64,000 bases of DNA from Leptasterias polaris (taxonomy: Eukaryota > Echinodermata > Asteroidea > Forcipulatida > Asteriidae): positions 930,001 to 994,000 of the forward strand of contig JAZGTN010000014.1 of the NCBI GenBank assembly GCA_037783415.1. Reading direction: 5' to 3'. Of this stretch, positions 14,301-26,013 are shown piece by piece. The notes beneath the pieces are model-generated. The model did not search any database, was not told the DNA's origin, and saw only the letters and a list, made by a program, of their open reading frames with translations. How positions within the stretch are numbered: position 1 is the stretch's first letter; each line of letters begins with the position of its first letter. Position numbers and translations under genes: made by a program.

Positions 14301-17300
14301 TAATGCTATCCTAATAGATCATTTCAATTACGTTCAATAGTGTCAACTTCAATACATTTCGACTTTAATTACAACGCAACTCGCACTGTGGCAACTACAA
14401 TGACTGACTGATGTGCCGCCCGCCTGTCACTGCACATCGCCACAAAGAGGACCGCATGATGATTGGCCGTTGATAGTTCCATTCATAAGATCTTGGCTAG
14501 ACTTCCGACGGATCGAGTAGATAGCGCCTGCACATTGTACAACACATAGCCTGAACATCGAGGCCCAGTCTAAGTCTAATCAAACGTGAACAGCTTTTGT
14601 CAACAGAGGGCGATGCGATGCAGGGCAAAGTTCAACTATTTCTCGGTGTGCGTTGTCGACCGATCGTTGATTCACGAAGATTTTGTTGCCAACGAAGTTC
14701 AAAACATGGTCAACACAACCGATCATCAAATCACGAATTCTTGAAAATGGTTGTTGATGGAAAAAGTATAATTCAGGACTGATAGTATGAGATAAAAAAT
14801 CACCCAAAACGCAGTTTTGCGAACTTCACTTCCGTGTTTTGAGGTTAGTTTTTTAAACATTTTGGCCGCGGTTTATACGCCCGCGCGGTTTATACGCCGA
14901 CACCTAAATATTTTTTCCATATTTTGGAGCATTGCGGTTTATACGCCGGGCGGTTTATAATCCGAAAATTACGGTATATCCAGCACAATCCGCTCAAGAG
15001 AGAAGTTAATTATAGCGTAAGCTGTTTACGCTCATGCACGCTATCGCGACACGCACCCGTTGTACACGAACATCCGACGTCTTTAAACAAGAGACCAGTC
15101 TATAACAAAACCATTGACCAATAGAGGGCGCTCTGTTGTTTCTACCGCCCTCTTCTGGTGGAATTGTTGCACTGCGTGGTGACATGAAAGGGCCTTTTCT
15201 GGTTAAACTACATAATTTAATAATGCTGTGAAAAGAGCGTTTTAAGCGGACTATTAAAGGTAAACTCGAACACTGCTGCCAAATGCAAGAAATTTAACTT
15301 CTTTTTGGGGTAACTTTTATGTTATTTATTACTTATTTATTATTTAAATAACATATAAATAATTTGTTTTTTACAAATCATGTGCAGTTTGCTTATGAAT
15401 AAGATATGATTTATCCATTTTCATATAAACTGTTTTATCGGGTTTACCACCCATAGGGGAACCTCTGGTCAATTTTTTAAAATTATTTATATTTATGTTT
15501 TTAGTTTTCTGGTGGGGAAACTTGCAACTTATTTAGATGCTTCTAATCTAGCCAGAGGTTTTCAACTCAGCTAATTGATATGACGTTCTTTTTATCCCTG
15601 GATCAGGAAATATTATCTTGGACACTTTTTCAATAAAAGAGGCATGTTTAATGAATCAACAAAGTAGTTCGCCGTTGGTTATATTTTGTTTAATAACTTT
15701 CATAATTTAGTGGCCTTCGTGCCTTTTTATTTTCACATTTTTGCCTTGGTGCCCTTTCTACTGGCCTTGGTGCCCTCCAAAATTTTGAAAACTCCAAAGC
15801 CAAAGTGGCCTTGCCCTAAAAAAATTGTAATTCCAGGCCTGCACTTACATTTCAGTTTCTCAGACTATCGAGACAGTTGGTACGAAACATAATTCAGGGC
15901 AAGCTTTGCTTAGTTGCGTAAAAGACGGCGAACACCCATACACAATTCTGAATGAATATGGCACAATGGTACCAGGGTTTGCTCATCTGGAGGCTGCTAT
16001 AAAAAGCTTACCCCGTACCATTTGACATAGCAACTGTCACTATAGTCTAAGGAATTCAAATTTAAGCGGTAACTTGTGACTAAGCAAGTCATTGTACCAG
16101 ACATTATTCAAATCTAACTCACAAATGGCCTATTGGATCAATGTACATGGTATAACGTTAACACAATTCAGGTACATACTCTCTGAAATTTAAGTACTAA
16201 CATGCATGTATTTTTTGTTGGTACCACAAGTACATGTAGAAGAGACATGAGCTTTTGGAATATATAGTTTTGTACACAACAAGTAGGTGAGAGAAGCTTT
16301 CTGCTAGTGTTACTGAAACATTTATAAAACAACAATATAACAACTACATGTAAGGAAATGAACAACACAGAAAATAAAACAGAATGACATAAACAAGACA
16401 TTAGTAAAGACATTTTGAAACATTTGACACAATGGTTGATTTCTTCATGTTGGTGGTTAACAGGTTAAAAAGAGGTATTGGATTGTAATGGGGGCAATTC
16501 CACTGTTAGTGTTACTCACGGAAGGGGCCACTCAGAATAACTAATGGTTTACAAAAGTTTCAACCTTTTTTCGAAAGTGTTTTGACCCACCCACCCACCC
16601 ACCCAAAATTTCAATTTCTAATCAATGACTGACTTTTGAATTTGCCCTTTTCCCCTGGACTTGCTGGAAAACAAAGCAATGCCTTCAATGAAGCAGAACA
16701 GTTTTCCCAGCTCAGGAGTTTTCAATGGCTTTTCCTGGCTTCCAAAATGGAAATATTTAAGAAAAGAGAAAATCCAAGCCATCATTCCATTGTGGACCGA
16801 TAACAATGGAAATGCATACATCATGGACACATGACAGACAATCTTTTCCTCTTAATTTTGTTTTTTTCTCTTAATTTGTTTGGGGGTCTGTTACTTGAAT
16901 TGAAAGCTGAATTCAGATTTTCAGTTATTTCTTTTGACCCATCCACATCTTTGGAAAAAGATTTAAAAAAATTAAACATTGATTACTCTGAATGGCCCCT
17001 CAGAGAAATCAAGCATTTAGTTTCCTGAATGATTTCCTTGACTTGATACACTAAATTTTCTATTGATCACAATAAAAATATCACGAAAACCATTTGAGAA
17101 AACCAGTGGCAGAAGTGGTCACTGTCACTATGTGGCCATGGTAACTGTGGACTTTTCCTAATGGAATATGGTTGCTGAAGTATCATGCTGTTTTATTAGT
17201 AAATATGTGTTGTTGGTACTGGTGGCCAATTGACCCCTTGCATGACGCTGAAAGCACCTCCGCACAATGAGTGCCTACCATTTCTGCCATTTTGGAAGTC

Positions 17301-20300
17301 AATTCCTTTGCGTATTGGACAGGGTAGGCACATGTAATTTGTGCGGTGAGCATCATGAAATGGGTTTAATGCATGCATTTACTTACGTTTCTGAAGAAAC
17401 AACTTTTTCATTCCATTCTGTTAGCTTTGTACTTGTGTTGACATATCTGTACAGTACATGTAGTTGTCAAATGTTATATGAGAAGTTTTGTGTGAAGCAT
17501 TGTAAAGTGTACCATGTAGTTATTGTAGGGATACCGACATGTACATTTATCTCAGGATCATTAGCCACGCACAAACAATTTTGCCTGTTAGTGTTAGAAG
17601 TGTTTTGTGCATGGCTATGGCATATGAAAAACGTTTTCAAAATCGTTCAGAAAAACATTCAGAAAAAATAATATCTCTGCGAAAATCGGGCCATGCCACT
17701 TTACAGTGCATGAGTACGAAAATGAACACACAGATAGTCTGATAGTCGTAGCTGTGGCGTGTTGTGGCAAAGCGGTTTAGTGCATCGGAGTCTGGTTGAT
17801 TAAGTCTACAGGGTGTGGGTTTGAATCCTGGTAATGACATTTGCAGGCATGTGAGCGGGTTATGGAAAAAAACAAGGAAAACTTGTTTTTATAGCAAGCG
17901 AAGTCCGTGTCCGGATTTTGGGCCAGCGCTACAGTCTGAATAACAGGCTTTGTACTGCAGCGTAGACAAAACATTAACAGAAACATAGGCCACAATTGTT
18001 ACCTGGTAACAATGTGTTGTTCATCCTAATTTTCAAGATGTTTTTGTGGCATTCCTTAGACAGGTGTTCCACAAGCGCGATGCATCCTCGACAGCCATTA
18101 TTTAGTTTCCTTGTCCACACACATGGAAGACCGTGTGCGCCTAGTCTTGGCTCAAGGTGTTGGCTTTTTAATACAGTTTTTAGAAAAGCGCCCTCTCTTG
18201 GTGGAACGGGACGACGACATGGGTAAGTATAATAGGACATCGCGCTTAACGAAAAATGAACAACTGCTTTAATCAAAGACTAACGCGGAGCATTTTACCA
18301 GATCTAGCCCCCGACTCACTTGTCAAAATCAAATCGCAAATTGCTTCCCGATGCCAGGTTCCCCTTCTATGTGTCAGTGTTGTGCAGTAAAATTACTTGC
18401 TGCTTGATGAAAAAAACTTTTAAAATGCGGACCGGTCATTCACGGCGAAGACGGGAAAAATGCGGAGCCCGCAAGAAAAACGCGGAATGGGAAAATAAAA
18501 AACGCGGATTTCCACGTAAACGCGGAAGTCTCACATGCCTGCATTTGTGTTCTTGAGAAGGCCACACTAGAATTGCTTCTCTTCGCCAAGGGGTAGGCCT
18601 ACATGTGAGGGCAGAGATGGTTCTTGTGATTGATTTAGCTTGGTGCGCTACATATTTGGCAACTCAGGCTGTACACTCCCATGGAGCTGAGATGGTTTAA
18701 AGAATGAAATAAATGGCCCAGCGACCAAGGATAATTAATTTTGGAGCGCCATGAGTGTCACTATATACATGTAAGAAGCCACTATTATTATATTATTAAT
18801 ATCATTACTAGCTATAAAACAGTTTACAAAATAAAAAACTTTTGCATGTTTACATGTACATGTACACGTACATGTAGGTTTGTAAACAAACACAAATACA
18901 CTTCAACACACAATGTACTGGGCAATAGAGCTAAAAGTAACTTACGCATTGGACTGTTGGAAGTTTTGCCAGCTGTGTTTGAGGTCTTCTTTCATTTGGT
19001 TCATGGGTGTGATGCCTAGCTTCCGTTTGATTTCTTTAGCGTGACCTTCCTTGGCCCGCAGCGTTTGCCTTAAGGTTAGAATGTCACTCTCAACCTGATA
19101 AAATTGCAAAGTTAAAATGGTCAGACAAAATACACTCAGTACATCAGTAACAATCAAAGAAATTCAGGGATGTGATAGGCTGTTGAAAAAAAAACCCTGA
19201 ACTGTGAGCTCAAAGTGCGAAAGCTTGCGAGCGCGAACCCACTAATATACATACACACTTCAATCTGGGGCGTTCTACATGTATATGGTTTCATCTTTAT
19301 GTTTTATGAATTTGATCTACATGTAAAATATTTATTTTTAAAAATGTTATTTTTTTATTATTATTATATTTTTTTTGGGGGGGGGGGGGCAAAAAAACCA
19401 AAACAGATTTCTGGGGGAAAAAACAGAGCAATCACAGTAGTCAAAATCAATGGTGGCCTGCTGGCCTGTGACAAGTCAATATATCTTCAGGCCACCGACT
19501 TCCTTGGTTAAGCACAGTTCCTTGTGTAACCAACCGTTTCAGAAACAGTTACACACATGTACAACTGTACATGTACATGTATACAAAACACACCTGTTGG
19601 CTTACTGCCAGATGATGAACAAACGACTAGCCCTGGATGATATCGTAAATTTTGACTGGCGATATATCATCGGGTAAATATCGCCGATTTGTCGATATAT
19701 CTTGAAAAATTTTCAAACGCGAAATAAACGTTTTACCTCAGGGAGGAAACAAACAAGACTTGACTGTATCATGTATGGATAAACCGCTGAGATAAAAATC
19801 ACTGAATTTAGTATCCATATTCCATGAAAACAGAGCGTCTTACATTTTTGTGTGCTTTTTATCACTGGTTCCGACTCAATTAATTCATGGTTTCTACCTC
19901 CACGATTGAACGTTGCGATCTCTAAAAGCTGGTGCCTCGATTTTTATTCCGATACACTTGCACGTTACGTAAATACATATGTACTTTTCAGTGCACCTGA
20001 CGTTTCCCGACCACGCTGTGATTTCTCACTAAGGGAATTTCCCTTTCCTTTTCTGCTCCCACGGCTACACGCCCTTCCTTCACCCCTAACCATAAAGTTT
20101 ACCACGTTAGGAGCAAGCGCATCCGCGGGATCAAGGTGTTGAATACTATGGGATGGCAGTGCTGTGAGAAGCATTTTACGTCATAAATATTCACACAAAT
20201 CGAGTGCATTTCGGCCAATCGGAAAGCGGCCAGTCATAAATCAGCTAATGCCAATCACGTTCGTGCTGCTTCGGCGATACCATGAAGAAAGACAACCATG

Positions 20301-23300
20301 GCTAGATGGGAAGACATCCAGTTTCCTTCTGAAAATTGTATATGCCGCGATCCATTAACTGCGCTCCGGTTTTGCAGCATTCACATATTTAAAAAACTGT
20401 TGTTTACGAACGTTGCAGGGCTGGTCGCCGTATAAAGTACTGAATGGCTTACGCTAGTTATAAATCCTTTGCGGAATTTTATGACTGTAAAAAGCTAAAC
20501 AAATGGCAGTCTTTAGATTACTTACAAAAGTCAAAGCAAGCAACGCACCATAGTATCATTTTATCGAGACTATCGCGATATTTCTATATTTTTAAAACCA
20601 TCATCGATATTGACGATATTGATCCAATTTCGTATCGTGACGATATTACCAGGATATCGTCCAGCGCTACAAGCGACCATTGTGACTTTTCAACTTTTTA
20701 ATGATGCCAATAGTTTTAAATTACAAAATAGTTTTGTGCCATCAAATTTTGTGGAGGGCCAGTAACTTTTTCTTTCAGCTGTCCCTGCTAGCAGGTAGCA
20801 ATTTAATTTAGACACCGGAAAAGGATTATTTTTTCAAGTCAGATAGCTCACTGAAACATTTCAAAATACGCTAAAAGCACATTCAAAATACACTAAAAGT
20901 ACATTCAAAATACACTGATAATCTGCGGCAGATGAACATTACTTTCCTTTACATCTCCATCCATTGGTTTTTGTCACAGACCAGTATGCTTGCTTTGTGT
21001 GAACCAACATTAATATGAAATAACAAACATGTGAAAATTTAAGCTCGATCGGTCATCAGAGTCACAAAAAAATAGTTTTAAAAACCTGATATGTAGTCAA
21101 ACATTGGGTTTTGTACACGTGATATCAAAATCGATTGTTTTACTAATTTCTCAAAAACTCTAGCACTTGAAGAAAAATAATTTGAGGGAAGTTTTTTACC
21201 TCATACATGTAAGTTGTCATGGTTGTGTGCAAATCTGTGAACATTTATATTTTTACTCTTACCAATGTTGTGCACATCCTTTGAGGTACACATAATGCAC
21301 ACATTCATCTTATTCAATTTCAATTCATTTATTAATTCTAGTTGTGAAACCAAGGCCTCTCAGAAAAGCACTTAATCAATATACATGGACAAGAACTCCG
21401 TGGAGAGAAGACAAAGAAGGAAGTTTCAGTTTTAGATGTGGGAGGAAAACCCAAGAGAATTACTCCACGGAAAACCCACGCTATCAAGTAGGGAATGAAA
21501 ACCCAACCCACATAGTGTAGTGCCCAAAGTGGGATCGGGTCCTAGAGATGGAAGGCAAGGACAAAATACCACTTTGCCAACCTGACAGCCTACTTTTTAA
21601 AGGTTGAGTACAGGTATTTGAAATGTGATTTACACATTACCTCAGCCAGCTCAACTCGCAGTCTTTCTCGCTCTTCTTCATTCTGTTCAATCTCTACCCC
21701 CGGGCTGGGTAAGTCACTTGGTGTGCTGGCCGGTGTGTTATCATATAGTGGTGTAGAGTCTGGGGAGGAAAGAGGCTCTTCTGTACAGACAAAAATAAAG
21801 AGGTTTGGAAAAAGAAGTACAAGTTGGATATTAGTATTGAAAAAGCAATTTCTTTGCCCCAATGTTGGCTACTTGTACATGTACATGTACATGTATGTAC
21901 ATGCACAAAGTACAGTAGATTGTGTTCGGTCATATAGACCATGTGTATGTAACCTGTTTAACAAAAATGAATTTAGGTTTAACAAAGAAAAATTGACTAG
22001 TTATTGGTTCAAATCCCGCTCCAGTCAATTTTTCTTTGTTCAACCCAAATTCATTTTAAAATCTCGCTACACGGCAGTTAACATGGTTTACAGTTGTACA
22101 GTATGGCTTCTGACTGGCATCCCCAAACAAAGGTATTGACAAAATAGGGAGAATGCCAACAAAGGGCTAGATACATGAAGCCCAGTTGGTAGAGTGCCGG
22201 CACGTTGTTCCTGAGATCGTTGGTTCAAATCCCGCTCTAGTCAATTTTTCTTTGATCAACCCAAATTCATTACAAAAAATTCCCAGTCAGTTGCCCTTGT
22301 GGTTTATTACTTGATATTTGTATAAAATAAAAAAAAGTGACCTTGTACATTCCATGGCCTTTCTGGCAGGCAAGATTACTACACTGGTCATATGGGAAAT
22401 TTTACATTTTGTGTCATAATTTCCACATAAATTCAAGAGTTATAAAAAGTAACAGCCTGTAAAAATACAAATTTTGAGATGTGCCCCTTTCTTCACATTA
22501 AAAGTTGATTAAAGTCAGACAGTGCAATCCCCATAAAATACAACATACATGTACATGTACAGTATGTAGCTGTTTTCTCCCGTTGAGCTGTGTACAAATT
22601 GTCTAGGCTCTTTGGCTCTTTTGTGTGATGTCACAGGTCACTGTGGTCACATGGTCAATACTTGCATGTCCGTAATATAAAAGTGTGCACCATCCATACA
22701 CTGTACTTGTATAACTTGTACGAAGGTGCTGCCAGCTTGAACTATCACTTTTGGCTTAGCGTTCTCCCTTAAAGGTATTATACAGGATTGGCAGAGCTGA
22801 CAAAATAATCACAGACAGTGTTCATGTTTTGTGTAATCAACCACATACATGAAATAACAAACCTGTGAAAATTTGAGCTCAATTGGTCATCGAGGTCACG
22901 AGAAAATAGTGAAAAGAGACCTTAAATGTGTTTTCTGTTTTTCAAACATCGAGTTTATTATCGCGCGCGATAAAAACTATTGTTTTACTCATTTCTCGAA
23001 AACGATAGCATTTTAGGCAGAAATATTTTAAGGAACCCTTTCTACCATTACTTACTTTAAATCATGTAAGTTATGTGTGAATCTGTGAACATTTGTGTTT
23101 TTCGATCTTACCAATAGTGTACAGGGCCTTTAAGACTAGTGCTGTTGGCCAAGTGCCAGTAAGAATTCTCTCCAAGTGGTCCGGCATGGCTAGTTCAGTG
23201 TTGAATAGTGAAATGGCGATCTAACTGGTCCTGCTGGCCAGTCACTTACAATATAAAATGAAGGGTAAATCCTGCTGTTCCCTCCCCAAACCAATAAAAC

Positions 23301-23676
23301 AAAGGAAACTTAAAAACAAAAACAACAAACAAAGAAATAGGATCTGTTTTCCACCTGGTTTGAGGTAACCACTGCCTTCATCTGGGAAATCTTCCTCATC
23401 ATCATCGGGTACAATACTCAAATACGAGTGGTAACTCGGTGCCCCTGCTAATGGTGACTTGTAATCCTCGGTCAACTCGCAGTCATCACTCGATCCGTAC
23501 CCTTCCTCTACCGTGAAAAAGTTCTGCACCGATTCGTCGATATAAAGCGGCTTCTCCTTAGTACCCTTCATCGTTCCAGACGCACCACCGCTGTTCGATG
23601 ATGAAGTTGCCTTGGACTTGCCACTTGCGGTTGATGCGGGGGTGTCCGCTGACTTCTTCTTGGTCCGACGCATCAT
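5394..23676 (-). CDS. TPD52: TPD52-family (tumor protein D52/D54-like) protein, main five-exon form
   Basis: Minus-strand exons 23676-23355, 21780-21641, 19094-18946, 7972-7810 and 5531-5394, all with GT/AG borders and phases 1,0,2,0, give 912 nt (303 residues plus TAG). TPD52 proteins are small coiled-coil adaptors of vesicle trafficking, exocytosis and lipid storage. Residues ~140-185 form the coiled coil, with the family hallmark LRAKEGHAKEIKRKLGI (human TPD52 has LAAKEKHLAEIKRKLGI). Exon 4 carries AGQKTSSAF, VSKKL and TFKSFEEK, all diagnostic. The last exon begins TKVVGG, holds FEEVLQS and ends EEKIPL. The first 107 residues are Ser/Lys- then acidic-rich, with EDYKSP near residue 80 resembling the long vertebrate TPD52 N terminus. 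The product is longer than human TPD52 because of this exon. Which of the vertebrate paralogues it corresponds to is unclear; a pre-duplication orthologue is expected in an invertebrate. Start is the first ATG of an ATG-ATG pair. Confidence 0.93.
6463..6509 (+). repeat. 17-bp tandem repeat, nearly three copies
   Basis: Unit TGGATAGCTGAGAACGC repeated directly, the last copy partial. Adjoins a SINE head. Confidence 0.8.
6515..6600 (-). repeat. SINE family A head, interrupted
   Basis: Complement carries TGGCCGAGCAGTTAAGAGC (A box region) and a degraded B box. The copy stops where the element at 6601-7382 begins. Confidence 0.6.
6601..7382. mobile_element. hAT-type non-autonomous element with 7-bp flanking repeat
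   Basis: Perfect 17-bp terminal inverted repeats CAGAGATGCCAACATTT, flanked on both sides by CATGTCA (6594-6600 and 7383-7389). CAGAG fits the hAT end consensus. The 782-bp interior has no transposase frame. It split a SINE. Confidence 0.8.
7471..7741 (+). repeat. Dispersed repeat family D, copy 1
   Basis: Shares an ordered series of motifs with 22330-22652: GTGACCTT, CTGGCAGGCAA, ACTACACTGGTCATATGGGA, TTTTGAGATGT, GTCAGACAGTG, TTGAGCTG, TGATGTCACAGGTCAC. Lies in the last TPD52 intron next to exon 4. Confidence 0.6.
8722..8862. mobile_element. Palindromic MITE with ~40-bp arms
   Basis: AGGCCATATCCGAATTGGCG...GGCTACGGCT is mirrored by AGCCGTAGCC...CCAATTCGGACACGGCCT around a ~55-bp centre. 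A decayed relative is at about 25710-25800. No coding sequence. Confidence 0.75.
9107..9480 (-). repeat. tRNA-headed SINE, family A, long copy
   Basis: On the complement: GGGTGTCATGGCCGAGCGGT (A box), B box GGGTTCAAATCC, body with CACCCAGGGGTATAAATGGG and CTCCCCAGGGAGCTGAG, then GCGCGTTGATACG and an (ATT)n tail. The best preserved member in the window. Confidence 0.8.
10843..11240 (+). repeat. SINE-like repeat with marine-invertebrate core
   Basis: Contains TATAGCGCTTTTT, CCAGAAACACCGGGCAAACC, GGGTTCTTTTATGTGCGTGA and GGCTTTACGTCCCTACCTGA, a combination I recall from dispersed repeats of several marine invertebrates. Related tails lie at 21400-21500 (minus) and 51290-51360. Confidence 0.45.
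11409..12118. repeat. Inverted-repeat pair enclosing a SINE-like insert
   Basis: Arms 11409-11500 and 12019-12118 share, in opposite orientation, TCAAGTGAGGTTTG, CACCATGTACA and TCTGAGAAGAACCGGT. The middle (11545-11990) is a minus-oriented repeat also seen at 49150-49400 and 51400-51600. Might derive from a Penelope-like element; this is a guess. Confidence 0.45.
12437..15841. mobile_element. CAGGCCTGGAATTAC-ended element split by a second transposon
   Basis: Left end CAGGCCTCGAATTAC, right end GTAATTCCAGGCCTG. Its own sequence (12437-12877 and 14975-15841) is rich in GGCC and GTGCCC. 12878-14974 is a later insertion. A compact 177-bp relative without insertion is at 26223-26399. Confidence 0.6.
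12878..14974. mobile_element. TA-flanked inverted-repeat element, copy 1
   Basis: Ends CCGTAATTTTCGGATTATAA / complement, perfect for at least 25 bp, flanked by TA on both sides. Sub-terminal repeats of CGTATAAACCGC. No transposase frame in 2.1 kb. The ends recall ISL2EU-type transposons, from memory only. Confidence 0.7.
15842..17754. other. Intronic spacer (TPD52), no gene seen
   Basis: AT-rich. 16630-16745 is related in opposite orientation to 10120-10160. 17220-17370 contains a short inverted-repeat unit (GACCCCTTGCATGACGC) with a relative at 38900-39040. No supported exon. Confidence 0.4.
17755..17850 (+). repeat. tRNA-like SINE head fragment
   Basis: GGCGTGTTGTGGCAAAGCGG resembles an A-box region and GTGGGTTTGAATCCTGG is a B box. 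Belongs with family A; body absent here but present at 18541. Confidence 0.5.
18541..18770 (+). repeat. SINE family A body fragment
   Basis: TTCTTGAGAAGG, GTGAGGGCAGAGATGGTTCT, GTACACTCCCATGGAGCTGA, and GCGCCATGAGTGTCA as in 3109-3400. Lies 175 bp from TPD52 exon 3. Confidence 0.6.
19165..19437 (+). mobile_element. CAGGGATGTGAT-ended repeat, copy 1
   Basis: Starts CAGGGATGTGATAGGCTGTT, contains GTGCGAAAGCTTGCGAG and a long G run, ends AATCACAG (right end shortened). Copies at 32590-32918 and 59366-59628. Confidence 0.6.
19628..20669. mobile_element. hAT-type non-autonomous element with 8-bp target duplication
   Basis: Imperfect ends TAGCCCTGGATGATATC and complement of GATATCGTCCAGCGCTA. Flanks CAAACGAC (19620-19627) and CAAGCGAC (20670-20677), an 8-bp duplication with one change. 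Many ATATCG motifs near the ends. No transposase frame. Confidence 0.7.
20698..20818 (+). mobile_element. Solo 3' fragment of the same hAT family
   Basis: Shares with 36205-36335 the order AATGATGCC, TTACAAAATAG, GGGCCAGTAACTTTTT, CTGTCCCTGCTAGC and a degraded end (GACACCGG). No transposase sequence is attached, so it is a short derivative or remnant. It abuts the element ending at 20669. Confidence 0.5.
20940..21300 (+). repeat. Degraded member of the TTAA-flanked family
   Basis: Shares with 22773-23129 CATGTGAAAATTTAAGCTCG, GGTCATC, TGTTTTACTAATTTCTC, and ends TTACCAATGTTGTGCACATC. Ends too worn to place exactly. Confidence 0.45.
21967..22056. repeat. Hairpin of SINE family B tail
   Basis: AATGAATTTAGGTTTAACAA and its complement-like partner surround a CAAATCCCGCTCCAGTC piece. 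Both arms contain the AAAGAAAAATTGACTAG motif of SINE family B. Confidence 0.5.
22165..22275 (+). repeat. tRNA-headed SINE, family B, plus copy
   Basis: GGGCTAGATACATGAAGCCC (damaged A box), B box GTTGGTTCAAATCCCGC, then TAGTCAATTTTTCTTTG. Mismatches in the stems argue against a functional tRNA. Confidence 0.6.
22330..22652 (+). repeat. Dispersed repeat family D, copy 2
   Basis: Same motif order as 7471-7741 with extra ACATGTACATGTAC inside. No coding content. Confidence 0.6.
22773..23129. mobile_element. TTAA-flanked inverted-repeat element
   Basis: Ends AGGTATTATACAGGATTGG and complement of CCAATAGTGTACAGGGCC, with TTAA at 22769-22772 and 23130-23133. TTAA targets are typical of piggyBac and Kolobok transposons. 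Relatives: 20940-21300, 42585-42800, 63815-64000. Confidence 0.65.
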
Positions 23677-25817
23677 GGTTGCAGAAAGTTTATGTTAGAT
23701 CTGCTTAGGAACTCTTTAAAATGACTCTCCTAAGAGAGAGCTCAGTGGTTTTACAGTTTACGCAGTGTGTTTTTCACACTTTTTGTGTTCGGGTGTAAAT
23801 CTCTCACAAGCACACACACAGTTTTAAACTGTTGATCTTGTAGTCAAATTAGACTTCCAAAGTATGGCTGAGTGTACTCGTTTCACCGTTATCCTTGTTG
23901 GCATTAACAGCTGTGACGCTTTCTTACAACATGTGTACTACATCCACTGACAAAGCAAGAGTTTTTAACTTTCCAAAAGATGACCAGTGAGGTTAGTACG
24001 TAAAAATGTACTAGAACTTCCGCAATGTTGTAGTGTTTCAAGAGAATGATGTTAGAGCTATAGAGAGTATTATTGGTGATAGAGCTCTACAATGGTCCAT
24101 CATCTACATGTATGGCACTATCGATAAAAACTCTGCATGACTGTACCGGTACATGAAGTACAAACTTGACTCTAGAACTGTGTACACGTTGCCCTTTCAG
24201 AATGGATCTCCAAATGATGTGATATCCTCTACCATTGATGAAATGTGCTCCAGAATCGAGTATCAGTTAATAATAGTAAGAGTCTGAAAATGCCAACTAC
24301 TTTGTACAGTGCATGTACATTAGGTCTGCATTCCCAAGTTCCCGTACAATGGGGGTGTACTGTACCACAAAGATACTTTATCAATGAATGGAATGGAATC
24401 CAGCAAGTTTATTAGAGCACAACAAATTGTTTGTCAGATTAGTTTTGTTGTGTGAGTTGGAATACATAGGCCTATTACTTGGACAGCACACCCTGGTACA
24501 TGTACCAAGGACTTGACTTGAAACTTCCAGGAATAACTTTGCATTATATAACAGCGGGCGCTATTGGAACCAGGTATAATGTACATATCTCTTGTATTTA
24601 AAGGCACTGGTGATAAGCTGTCTGCTGACAGGGGTATATTATGTACTTATGGGGGCGTGTTAAATCTTCCAATGGGTGGCCACTTCAACAAACTCAGAGT
24701 GAACTTTGATCAAGAAAAGGACTTTGCCACTTAATTGCAGCGATGTGTACATTTCGTATTGGGGTGCTCAGCTCAAGTTGAATGTACACAATGACGTGTG
24801 TTTACAAAATATTTTGTTTGATGCACATGTCATGCAATGTTGCAAATAATGTACTCCACACATCGGTTGTTGGCGCACCCAACTGCTGTTTCATTTTCAA
24901 ATTTTACATCTTATGAGGCTCTGAACTTGAAGAGTTATGAAACAGCTGTTGATGGCAGCATAGAGCAGGGACTGCAGTGGCCAACTGGTTGTATCAATAA
25001 CAATGTACACATTCAATCATAGCACACAATTTTTATAGAGGATCCTATTACATCGCTAATGTGTTTATTTCACTTCCATCATCTCCAAGCGCTGAGTCCC
25101 AGTTGAGCTGTCATGATTTTTCCCTCCGTTACATATGAAGACCGACGTCCACGTTGCCGAAAAGCAATCAACATGATCAATCCATTGGTGATGTTTTCTA
25201 ATTAGGTGAGTGGTTTCATATTCAAACTTCTTGCTACATGTAGCATTTGGACAAGCCTACACTGTGCTGCAGTTTGTACGCAAGTTCAAAACACACATAA
25301 CTTCATGCTACATTCGTGTCCATAATATTTGAGACTACACACTATTACACTAATGAACACGTATCAGATCCAGACGGTACAAAATACAATGCTTAAACTT
25401 CTGCCACAACTGTTCATTCAATAAAATCCACGCTACATACTGATTGGAATCGGTTTTGCCACATCACCACCCATATTGCCAACTCGTGCGACTGCGTTGG
25501 CCATCCAATTTAAAGATTTTGTTTTATTCAAAATGTATACAGGCCTTGCCTAACTAAAATTTACTAAGTTTTGTTGGGAATATTTTTTTCAACGCACACA
25601 ATACCGACATAACAGTAACTTTTGTAAGTAAATTTGTGACTAATCAGACAAATTGTGTGAAACCACGGAAGCTTCTTCAACCTTCAAAATACTATGACTG
25701 AAATGAAGACTGTGGCTACGGCTACAGCTGTTGTTGCTAAGGATGTTGCTATGGGCCTCCCATTGCTTCAAAGCATGTTCTCCTGAAGATCAAGCAAATA
25801 GCCAAAGCCCCTGATAT
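23677..25817. other. 5' flank of main TPD52 first exon; no other gene seen
   Basis: Should contain the 5' UTR and promoter of the main TPD52 form. No TATA box stands out. The rest is AT-rich with ACATGTAC repeats and no supported exon. Confidence 0.4.
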
Positions 25818-26013
25818 GGACCCAATTTCATAGAGCTGCTTACAAGCACAAAAAGTAGCTAAGCACAACAAAATATATTTACCAGAATAAGGTTACAGCT
25901 AAAATACCATGTCACATGTACAATATGTGCCTGGTATCCTGCTTAAATTTGCTTAGCAGAACTTGTTAAAGGAATATTTTCTGCTTTTTAAAGCAGGTCT
26001 ATGAAATTGGGCC
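25818..26013. mobile_element. MITE with GGRCCCAATTTCATAGA ends
   Basis: GGACCCAATTTCATAGAGCT at the left and the complement of AGGTCTATGAAATTGGGCC at the right, around a GCTAAGCA-rich middle. Related GGGCCC ending and GCAAGC units at 55370-55630. Confidence 0.65.

Noticed and set aside
17267..17671. 134-codon plus-strand frame
   Set aside because: Crosses a dispersed repeat and ACATGTA-rich DNA; no motif, no splice context.
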